A DNA stretch of 64,000 nucleotides from Posidonia oceanica (Eukaryota > Streptophyta > Magnoliopsida > Alismatales > Posidoniaceae): positions 27,688,001 through 27,752,000 of the forward strand of contig JAZBRS010000039.1 of NCBI GenBank assembly GCA_037176725.1, in the 5' to 3' direction. The notes under the pieces are model-generated. The model was not told the DNA's origin. It searched no databases and was given only the letters and a program-made list of their open reading frames with translations. Below, in pieces: positions 55,595-64,000 of the stretch (position 1 is its first letter; every line of letters begins with the position of its first letter). The translations under genes and the position numbers were made by a program.

Positions 55595-57761
55595 TGTAAT
55601 ATCCTGATTTTCCATAATATAATTGAGTTAATTATTTTGGAAAATCTTTCCCTGTTGTTGTTGCTGTTGTTTGTGGTGTGTTGGTGTTGTGTGTCTTTGG
55701 TGGCTTGGTTTCTGGCTCCTCAGTGTTGTTTGGTGTGGTCGTGGGGAAGTTAGGGCTTTGTTGAAGGATGTTTGGGGCTTGTGTGTGGTGGAAAATGGGT
55801 TAGAGTGCAATTTGCCCATTTTTCCCACCACACGTGCCCATTTCCTTTTTCCCCTTTTCTACTTCCTTCCTTCTGTTTTCTCCACCCGACAGCCGATTGC
55901 AGCCTAAGCGATCGCCGGCGGCTGGAGGAGATCGAGGAGGTGCGGCTAGTGCTGGAGGAGCACGGAGGCAAGCCGGTGAGGAGGTGTGGTGCTCGTCGGC
56001 CGGAGGAGGGCTGTGTTCGTCGACCGGCCAAGGTTTGGGGGCGGAGTGTTCGCCGGTGTTGGTACACGTTCCCCCTTAGGTTTTCTTTCCAATTATTGCT
56101 AGAATGCTTAGAATGCATGTGATCTAGCTATGCCATGAATATTGTAGGATTTCATTTGGTTTTGAATGGTTTTTGGATTGGTTGTGGCTTGAATGGAAAT
56201 AGGTTTTATTTGACCTCTTGAGCTTTGCGAATTTATTTCTTGATGTATGATGCATGGATTGGTTTGATTTTTGTGCTCATGTGTAGAGCACTCGTGATGC
56301 TTTGATTCTAGTATTTACTTGTGATTTATGGGTTTTTGTGGTGAGATCGGTTGGAGTTCCCATTTGGGCGATTTGTTTTGGGTTTCGTTTTTGGTTTTCT
56401 GAGATCGCCCAGATCGGTACGACCTTTATTTTCAGTATGCCGTTTTTGGTAGAAATCGGTACGACCCGCCATTTTCGGTGTCCCATTTTGCTGTCAGTTT
56501 AGGCAAGATTCTGATTTCGGTGTGCCGAAATCGATCGGTCTGTCAATTTCTATGTGGATCGGTTCGACCGGTGGGTTTGGTTCCACCGAATCAAGGATTT
56601 TCGGTCTACCGGTGGCATTTTCGGTGTGCCGTTTTTGGTCTAAACCCAGACTCGGTGCCCAGAACGGTCTGCCGGTTGATTTGGTTCTCCCGAATCAGGG
56701 ATTTTCGGTTGACCGGTGCTGACTTTTCGGTGTGCCGTTTTTGGGGTAAAATAGTTTCTAAAGAGAGAGAGATTTGGGTTTTCGAGGTATTTGGTTTTAT
56801 TGTGTTTTGGCATGGTTTTGTGGATTATGTGGAAAGATTTATGAAAGGATTTCTAAATGACTTTAGAAAAGAAATGCATGTTTGCAAAAAGAGTTTGGAA
56901 ATGGTTTCCATGGTTTTGAGGATCAAGAGACCGAAGCTTCTGACTAGCGATTAGGAGTGTTTGAACACACGCCCTATGGTCCAAGAGTCAGGTAGCCAAG
57001 GGTGAGGTTAGCGATATAGTAGGCCCCATTAAAACAAACGGTCTACCCTCTGTGTCGGTGCTGGCTGGGGCTGGGGTTGGAGTCCCCAAACGCTCGGGCA
57101 CCAAAGGGACGCTTGAGTGCGTAACCCCGTGTTGTTATGAGGTTGATCATGAAAATGATCATGCTATAAATTGAGAGTTGAGTTCCCAGGGCGGATTATT
57201 CTCCCACACGGGATAGTCTTCCGCGGCATTGCAGCCAAGAGATGCGTGTGTCATCTGCAACTACTTGTGGCTAGTGTCGTTCACCTGTGGCCAGGGTGTT
57301 CGATGATATTTGGAATCGATGTGTGTGTGAGTGTCGATTTGAGATGAATTGTGATGTATTTGAGATTGCATGTTTTAGAAAATGTGGATGGCTTTATAAA
57401 AGCATGTGATTTGATATTAATGAATGGTATACTTGTAAATAGCATAGACTATTGTAAATTATGATGTTTATTGCTTTAGTAATTGTTTCTGCTGCCGTTT
57501 GCCGTGGTTTTGGGTGGCACGTATTGGGTGACTTAGATGTCACTCACGCGTGTTTTGTGTTTGGTTTTCAGGTGTAGGATCGGGGTGCAGTCCAGCCTGG
57601 TGCTTGTTTAGGGGAGCCACGTAGCCGCACACTAGGGATCTTGGGAGTATTTTAATAGTTTTGTAAAAGTTTTAAATTTGTTCTCAAATGTAATTAATTG
57701 TTTATTCTTTTAAATATCATTTGGGTAGTTGATGCTATTTGGTTGCGCAGGGGGCGTGACA
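55595..57761 (+). mobile_element. 5' LTR of Tekay-like chromovirus (2.17 kb)
   Basis: Starts TGTAATATCCTG and ends GGGGCGTGACA, four bases before the primer site. A possible TATA box (TATAAA) lies at 57165-57170. The first 470 bases match the 3' LTR at 62537-63013 with about 19 differences by eye, mostly transitions, plus a 7-bp indel. The element lies in the Tat-main 5' LTR, whose sequence stops at 55594. Confidence 0.88.
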
Positions 57762-57765
57762 GGAG

Positions 57766-57777
57766 TGGTATCTGAGC
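57766..57777 (+). other. primer binding site, initiator tRNA-Met type
   Basis: TGGTATCTGAGC, one base from the standard TGGTATCAGAGC complementary to the 3' end of plant initiator tRNA-Met, and four bases after the LTR end. Confidence 0.9.
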
Positions 57778-57896
57778 TCTAGGTTCACTAAGTGCACTAG
57801 CTTAGTAGTGTCCGGTTTAGTGGCTCCGTAGGACTGTGCCGTTTGTGTTTTTGCACCTGATCTTTTGTTTCTTGTCTTTGTTGTGGCTTTAGCTAG

Positions 57897-59007
57897 ATGG
57901 CACCTAAGGGCAAAGGCAAGGGAAAGGTTTCTGCATCTAGTTCCGGCTTGGAGGATGAAGGTGGTTGGGTGGGAGTTCGGCTTGAGTTGGGGGAAATGGT
58001 GCGGGGACTCGTGCAATCGCTTGGAAAGAGCAGTTCCAGTAAGGCCAAGGGTGACCCACGGATTTCCCAGTTCCTTAAGCTTGGTGCACCGAACTTTGAT
58101 GGCAAGGGCAAGCCAAAGGATGCGAAGTCTTGGCTCTCAGAGGTTGAGAAGATTCTGGAGAGTCTGGAGTGTCCAGAGGAGAAGTGGGTTCGTCTGGCAA
58201 CCTTCCAGTTCAAGGGTGAAGCCAGCCAGTGGTGGAAGTCTGCGCGCCATCTCAAGTTTCCCGATGCAGATCTGCTTGCTATACCCTAGGAAGAGTTCCG
58301 AGAGGTGTTCTACGAGCAGTATTTCCCCAAGTATGAGCGAGATCGCTTGGATAGGGACTTCCAGAATTTGAAGCAGGGGAGCATGTCTGTGGCGGAGTAC
58401 GAGGAAGCTTTCACTCGGTTGGAGCAGTTTGCTTAGGTGTTTGACACGGAAAGACGCCAAGCTAAGAAGTTTGTGGAAGGGTTGGTGCCAGCTCTTCGGT
58501 CAAGGGTTTTGGGTTTTAGATGCCCGACCTTGGCTGATGCTGTGGAACTCGCGGCCAGGTATGAAGATGACCGCAAGCTGTTTCTGGAAGAACACCCCAA
58601 AGGGAAGGGGAAGTCGTCCTCTCAGCGGCCTTCTGTTTCTGGAGGTCTGAGCTCTGGTAGTTCTGGGAGCTCAGGGAAGAAGAGGAAGGAGCGTTCCGGT
58701 TCTGTTGCTGAGGAGGCACGCAGTTCTTTTGGAAGAGGGAGTTCTGGATACAGCCAGACAGGCTCAAGTGGAGGTCCAAGAACTTGTTTCAAGTGTGGGA
58801 AGCCAGGACACATTGCTATGTATTACGCTAGTAAATCGCAGAACCCAGGCCCCGTGAGATGTTATAATTGCAGGAAGACTGGGCATATTCAGCGGAACTG
58901 TCCTGAGCCTCCAAAGCTTGCTGGGGACGCACCTCGTCAGCCGACCAGGGGACAAGTGTTCTCCATAGCCGCTCCTGATGCTGGACCCTCGGGGGATGTT
59001 GTTGAGG
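57897..59007 (+). pseudogene. gag: chromovirus gag
   Basis: Starts MAPKGKGKGK at 57897. The Gag core reads RISQFLKLGAPNFDGKGKPK, then WLSEVEKILESLECPEEK and VRLATFQFKGEASQWWKS. TAG at 58287-58289 stands where a Trp is usual, and TAG at 58434-58436 breaks it again. The C-terminal half has two CCHC knuckles, CFKCGKPGHIAMYY (its last Cys replaced by Tyr) and CYNCRKTGHIQRNC. The first knuckle is thus defective. The frame runs to VVEG at 59007, where a likely intron joins it to protease. Confidence 0.88.
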
Positions 59008-59114
59008 GTAAGGAGCGAGAGTGATTTGTATTATGGACCTCTGTGTTGTAATATGTATCCAGTACTTTTCCCTATTATTGGATGTGTGGTTATTGTTGTG
59101 TTGTGTTTTACCAG
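59008..59114 (+). other. probable spliceosomal intron at the gag-protease junction
   Basis: 107 bases, T-rich, bounded by G-GTAAGG and TTTTACCAG-GT. Unspliced, gag ends 17 bases in (TGA at 59022-59024) and protease lies in another frame. Removing exactly this segment joins VVEG to SFLVAGNMARVLFDSG, the normal, continuous spacing seen in related gag-pol proteins. 107 is not a multiple of three, so splicing also corrects the frame. Confidence 0.7.
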
Positions 59115-59449
59115 GTTCTTTTCTTGTGGCTGGTAATATGGCTAGAGTTTTGTTTGACTCAGGGAGTTCTTACTCGTTTATATCTGAGTCATTTGCAGCT
59201 GAGCTTGGCCTAAGACCGGCAAGATTAGCATTTCATCTTGATGTGGTGACTCCTTTAGGGGAGCACAGCCTGGTATGGAAGTTTCTGAGGTCCATTGGTG
59301 TGAAGTTGGGAGAGATGGACTTCGAGGCCAGTCTGATAGTTATGGACATGCAGGAGTATGATGTCATACTGGGGATGGACTGGCTGGCACAGTATTCAGC
59401 TGTAATTGACTGTGCTAAGAAGACTGTGGTGGTGGATTGTCCTGGTTAG
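59115..59449 (+). pseudogene. pol: chromovirus aspartic protease
   Basis: SFLVAGNMARVLFDSGSSYSFI carries the catalytic Asp-Ser-Gly, and YDVILGMDWLAQY is the conserved C-terminal block. The region is open until TAG at 59447-59449 (VDCPG-stop-GWCLV). Catalytic residues are intact, unlike the Tat-main protease. Confidence 0.88.
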
Positions 59450-60355
59450 GGATGGTGTTTGGTCCAAGGGGTTAAACCTGGAGGGCCAAAGAAGATCATT
59501 TCAGCAATGAAGGCCTACCGCCATTTAGCAAGAGGCAGTGTGGTCTACCTAGCCAGTGTGACTGTGTCCTCTTCATCTGCTGTGAGGATACAGGACATAC
59601 CAGTGGTTTGTAGGTATCCAGATGTGTTTCCGGAGGACCTACTTGGTATGCCGCCGCATAGGGAGTTGGAGTTCCAGATAGATTTGGTGCCTAGTTCTGG
59701 TGCTATTTCGAAGGCCCCGTATAGAATGGTGCCTGCCGAATTGAGGGAGCTCAGTTGTCAGTTGCAAGAACTGCTAGATAAAGGGTTCATCCGGCCCAGT
59801 GTTTCTCCTTGGGGTGCACTGGTTTTGTTCGTCAAGAAGAAGGATGGTACTCTCAGATTGTGCATTGATTATAGAATGCTGAATCAGATTACCATCAAGA
59901 ACAAGTACCCTTTGCCTAGGATTGATGACTTGTTTGACCAGTTGCAGGGAGCGTCTGTCTTTTCCAAGATAGACATGAGATCAGGTTATCATCATCTTCG
60001 AATTCGGGAGTCCGATGTTCAGAAGACAGCTTTCCGGACTCGGTATGGCCACTATGAGTTCAGGGTCATGCCATTTGGATTGACCAATGCACCAGCAGCT
60101 TTCATGGACCTGATGAATAGGGTGTTCAGGCCCTATCTGGATCAGTTTGTGGTTGTTTTTGTGGATGACGTGTTAGTATACTCTCCTGATATAGAGACTC
60201 ATAGAATGCATTTGAAGGCAGTTTTGGAGACTTTGAGGCAGAATCAGCTCTTTGCAAAGTTCTCCAAGTGTGAGTTCTAGCTTGAGGAGGTTGCTTTTCT
60301 TGGCCACGTCATCTCTGGTGCGGGAATCAAGGTTGATCCGGCCAAGGTTGAGGCT
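59450..60355 (+). pseudogene. pol: chromovirus reverse transcriptase
   Basis: Copies RNA into DNA. The ordered motifs are [110 protein letters not shown], and the catalytic [11 protein letters not shown] (FVDD in place of the commoner YVDD or FIDD). A TAG at 60278-60280 stands for the usual Trp in KCEFW. No frameshift. Confidence 0.9.
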
Positions 60356-61000
60356 GTGAGCAGTTGGGTTAGGCCGAAGACCGTCTCTGAGATCAGAAGT
60401 TTTCTAGGTTTGGCTGGATATTATCGATGGTTTATTCAAGATTTCTCCAAGATTGTTGAACCTCTGACCAGGTTGACCCGGAAGGAAATCTCTTTTGTGT
60501 GGGATTGGCGGTGTGAAGAGAGCTTCCTTGAGTTGAAGACTCGCCTAGTCTCATCTCCTATCCTAACTTTGCCCTCTGGGAGTGGTGGTTTCTTGGTCTA
60601 CAGTGATGCCTGTGGATCTGGGTTGGGGTGTGTTCTGATGCAGCATGGTAGAGTTATGGCTTATGCATCTCGGCAACTCAAAGACCATGAGAAGAATTAC
60701 CCCACTCATGATTTGGAGCTTGCTGCTATGGCTTTTGCCTTGAAGATTTGGAGGCACTACCTCTATGGCGAACAGTTTGAGATCTTCACAGATCAAAAAA
60801 GCTTGAAATACATTTTCACTCAGAAGGATTTGAACCTGAGACAGAGGAGGTGGGTGGAGTATTTGAAAGACTATGATTTCAGTCTATCCTACCACCCGGG
60901 GAAGGCTAATGTGGTTGCTGATGCTTTGAGTAGGCGTGCCTACTCGGTGGCCACCCTGATGATTAGAGAATGGCATCTGCTTAAGGGGTTGGTCGAGTGC
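60356..61000 (+). pseudogene. pol: chromovirus RNase H
   Basis: Removes the RNA strand of the hybrid. [17 protein letters not shown] (Asp), [20 protein letters not shown] (Glu), [14 protein letters not shown] (Asp) and [13 protein letters not shown] (Asp) give a complete set of catalytic positions. It is continuous with integrase and preceded by the RT thumb ([16 protein letters not shown]). No stop within. Confidence 0.9.
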
Positions 61001-62494
61001 AAACCACAGAGGCAGTCTCGGGATTCAGGCAGAGAGTGTTTGGCTAACTTGTCAGTTCGCCCAAGGCTGGTGGAAGCAGTGGTAGCGGCTCAGCAGTTTG
61101 ATCCTTTTGTACCTGGAATTTGGAAGAAGATGGAGGCAGGTGAGGCACCCCATTTCTCTGTTGGGGTAGATGGTGGGCTTAGATTTGACTTGCGTCTGTA
61201 TGTACCTCAAGTGGAGGAGGTGAAGCAGAGCTTGTTAGATGAGGCTCATCGATCCAGGTATTCCATTCATCCCGGGAGCACCAAGATGTTTACGGATCTG
61301 AAGAGGAATTTTTGGTGGTTTGGAATGAAGAAGGAGATAGCTGAGCATGTGGCTAAGTGTACAACCTGCCAGATGGTGAAGATTGAGCATCAGAAGCCTA
61401 GAGGGTTGCTGCAACCTTTGGATATTCCGGTATGGAAATGGGAGCAGGTGTCTATGGATTTCGTGACTGGATTGCCCAGGAGCAGGAGAAAGAATGATTC
61501 TGTGTGGGTAATCGTTGATAGGCTCATGAAATCGGCACATTTCCTACCTATGAGAGTGAATCTTCCTTTGTAGCAATTGGCAGAGTTGTATGTGTTTGAG
61601 ATTATCCAGTTGCATGGAGTGCCAGTCTCCATTGTGTCTGACAGAGATGCCCGTTTCACTTCAAGGTTTTGGAAAGCGTTGCAAGAGACTTTTGGTACTG
61701 TGTTGAATTACAGTACAGCTTTCCACCCTCAGACGGATGGTCAGACGGAGAGGACTATTCAGAGGTTGGAAGACATGTTGCAGGCCAACGCTCTGGATTT
61801 TGGGGGTTGCTGGGAAGAGCACCTGCCACTGGTGGAGTTTGCCTACAATAATAGTTTTCACTCTAGCATTGAGATGGCTCCGTTTGAGGCACTGTATGGG
61901 AGGCCGTGCCAGACACCCACCTGATGGAGCGATGTAGGAGAGGACCAACTTGTCGGATCAGAGATTGTGCAGCAATACCAAGAGAAAGTGGATTTGATCA
62001 AGAAGAGATTGCTGACTGCACAAAGCAGGCAGAAGAGCTATGCAAATAGGAGGCGAAGGCCTTTGGAATTCGAGGCAGGAGACTTCGTTTTCCTGAAGGT
62101 GTCACCAACTAAAGGGGTTGCGAGGTTTGGGAAGCGAGGCAAGTTGAGTCCTCGGTATATTGGCACCTATGAGATTGCTAGAAGAGTTGGTGAGTTGGCT
62201 TATAAGTTGGTTTTGCCACCAGAGCTCTCTAGAGTGCATAGCGTCTTCCATGTGTCGATGCTGAGGAAGTGTGTCGCTGGTGTTTCCGAGATTTTACCAG
62301 TACGGCTAGCAGGATTGCAGCAGGACTTGTCCGTGGAAGAGGACGCTGTTCAGATTCTAGATCGTAAGGAGCAGGTTCTCAGGAACAAGGTTATTCCTTT
62401 GGTACTGGTTCGGTGGCAGCACTATGGTGTGGAGGAAGCCACTTGGGAGCGGGAAACGGATATGTATTCCAAATACCCTTATTTGTTCCATTAG
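61001..62494 (+). pseudogene. pol: chromovirus integrase with C-terminal chromodomain-like tail
   Basis: The zinc-binding part [14 protein letters not shown] ... CTTCQMVK has the HHCC pattern. The catalytic core has [10 protein letters not shown] (D), [10 protein letters not shown] (D) and [10 protein letters not shown] (E). A GPY/F-type region follows (LSPRYIGTYEIARRVGELAY), then a chromodomain-like end (VLVRWQHYGVEEATWERE). Chromodomains guide these elements to marked chromatin. Stops: TAG at 61571-61573 and TGA at 61922-61924 (usual Cys or Arg before WSDVGE). The element ends with FH-stop at 62494. Confidence 0.88.
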
Positions 62495-62536
62495 CTGTGA
62501 ATTTCGAGGACGAAATTTCTTTTAAGGATATAAGGA
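62495..62536 (+). other. chromovirus 3' untranslated region
   Basis: Short interval containing TTTCGAGGACGAAATTTC, a phrase common before the polypurine tract of this lineage, then AAGGATATAAGGA before the LTR. The polypurine tract is weak. Confidence 0.55.
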
Positions 62537-63015
62537 TATAATATCCTGATTTTCCATAATATAATTGAGTTAATTATTTTGCAAAATCTTTTCCTGTTGT
62601 TGTTGCTGTTGTTTGTGGTGTGTTGGCGTTGTGTGTCTTTGGTGGCTTGGTTTCTGGCTCCTCGGTGTTGTTTGGTGTGGTCGTGGGGAAGTGAGGGCTT
62701 TGTTGAAGGATGTTTGGGGCTTGTGTGTGGTTTGTGGTGGAAAATGGGTTAGAGTGCAATTTGCCCGTTTTTCCCACCACACGTGCCCATTTCCTTCTTC
62801 CTCTTTTCTACTTCCTTCCTTCCGTTTTCTCCACTCGACAGCCGATTGCAGCCTAAGCGATCGCCGATGGCTAGAGGAGATCGAGGAGGTGCGGCTAGTG
62901 CTGGAGGAGCACGGAGGCAAGCCGGTGAGGAGGTGTGGTGCTCGTCGGCTGGAGGAGGGCTGTGTTCGTCGACCAGCCGAGGTTTGGGGGCGGAGTGTTC
63001 GCCGATGTTGGTACC
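62537..63015 (+). mobile_element. 3' LTR of the chromovirus, interrupted
   Basis: Starts TATAATATCCTG, so its TG is now TA. It matches 55595-56065 and stops at GGTAC near 63013. The rest is displaced by LTR E beginning TGTAGCAATCCC at 63016. Confidence 0.88.
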
Positions 63016-64000
63016 TGTAGCAATCCCGATCAGAATCAGACTCGCTATTTAGCGGCGATTGGATCCAAGGAAGAGGCTCGACTCGAAAACACTTGAAATC
63101 GAGGAGAAAAAAGAAAGATAAGACAAATCAGAGTCGCCACCATGTCTATTAATGGGAGACAAGGAAAACCGGAGGAAATGCGTGAATTAACACGCAAAAC
63201 CAAGCAAGAAATGCAAAGCAAAGCAATGCAAAGGAAACAAATGCAAATACATGCAAAAGAGATGACTCTAGCCTAGGATAAGGGTAGTACGGTCATTACG
63301 GGCCAGAAGACAGGGCAAGGACTCCTGTTACGTGCGGGGAAGGTGTTAGGCACCCCCGACACGCCCAAGAATCGGTCTTTCTAGGCTTACGCTCGCATAC
63401 GCAGGGAAATGCAGGATTGAATGCCTATGTGCCTATGAATGCCTAAATGAATGCTCAAGGTGTGCTCTAAGTGGAGAAATGCAGGGCAAGGAAGTAAACG
63501 TGCTATCTAAGTGCTCAGCTACGCTGTCTGTGTTCCGAACCTGGCGAAACCTGGCTCGTGAGAACTCCAGGCAGTAAGCATCACAGCCCTATATGCAAAT
63601 GCAGGCGGAAAAGCAAAACAATGGCAAAACCATGCAATGCAATCGACATGCAAGAGAAAATGGCATAAAACACGCAAAACGAGGCAAAAAAAACAAGAAA
63701 GCGCGCAAAACGGTGCAAAAGAATGAAATCGGTGCACAAAACGGGCGAGAAAGCAAGGTGGCACGCAAATCGGTGCCAAAAACAGGGCGAGCACGCAAAA
63801 CGGCACGAAGGACAAAGCAGGCACGCAAAACGGTGCCAAGGCGGGAGCGGGCACGCAAAACGGTGCCAAAAGCAGCGAGATAAAACCTCGGAAAAGCCGT
63901 GCGAATGCAAATGCAAGGAAAAGATTAGAGGTAGTGAAAGGAGAAGCAGAACAGCGCATGTGTGAGAACAAGCACTGTTCGGGGCCACACAGAGTAGGTG
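63016..64000 (-). mobile_element. Tat LTR E, minus orientation, runs off the window
   Basis: Starts TGTAGCAATCCCGATCAGAA. It contains GAGTCGCCACC (about 63130), the conserved block (63318-63375) and a 30-bp-type array. It most resembles solo LTR D. It is the youngest insertion inferable here, since it interrupts the chromovirus LTR. Confidence 0.8.
63690..63885. repeat. 30-bp tandem array in LTR E
   Basis: About six units with GCACGCAAAACGGTGCCAA, the lowest copy number of the four homologous arrays. Flanked by the same sequence (GGCGAAACCTGGCTCGTGAG on one side). Confidence 0.8.

Noticed and set aside
55670..56120. Possible small gene near the start of the chromovirus LTR
   Set aside because: Repeated in the 3' LTR (62613-63020) with a 7-bp indel that changes the frame, so it is LTR sequence.

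Overview
This window is repeat-dense plant nuclear DNA. It is almost wholly made of nested transposable elements. The evidence is Tat-lineage Ty3/gypsy coding domains with two RNase H domains, a chromodomain-type Ty3/gypsy element primed by initiator tRNA-Met, plant L1 and CACTA remnants, plant mobile domain (PMD) sequence, plant-like GT-AG introns and telomere-like TTTAGGG runs. It suggests a seed plant, probably an angiosperm with a large genome; I cannot name a species. I see no single-copy host gene that is clearly independent of a transposable element, and no tRNA or rRNA gene.

Layout. 1-11537: the 3' part of a plus-oriented Tat element (Tat-left). It carries two accessory genes in antisense, one with PMD-related architecture and apparently intact (213-1720), the other a broken eight-exon PMD gene (2141-4440). 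Then come tandem-repeat and hairpin arrays (6465-8220), a polypurine tract (8541-8555) and one LTR (8556-11537). 11538-14145: front half of a minus-strand L1, cut by Tat-left. 14147-14593: a CACTA TNP2 scrap. 14594-16396: a minus-strand chromovirus-like LTR. 16397-55594: one giant minus-oriented Tat/Ogre-like element (Tat-main). Its 3' LTR is 16397-17644 plus about 27576-32883, and its internal region holds hairpin arrays, a sense-oriented intronless accessory ORF (35156-36388), pol and gag (38070-46977), a leader and a PBS (53970-53986). Its 5' LTR starts at 53988. Inside Tat-main lie a head-to-head pair of related LTRs (17645-27575), two L1-type retroposons (31178-32213), a solo LTR with a perfect CAGGT duplication (47952-53765), and a Tekay-like chromovirus (55595-63015). 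That chromovirus is itself entered by another Tat LTR at 63016.

The genes form retrotransposition modules: gag, protease, RT, RNase H and integrase. Nearly all copies are dead through in-frame stops, mostly explainable as single C-to-T or G-to-A changes. The main biological interest is (a) the families of short hairpins in Tat 3' regions whose stems change in a compensated way, (b) an accessory gene that keeps introns when antisense in one Tat element but is intronless when sense in another, and (c) a likely spliceosomal intron at the gag-protease junction of the chromovirus. All boundaries were read by eye; domain names rest on motif recognition, not on searches.
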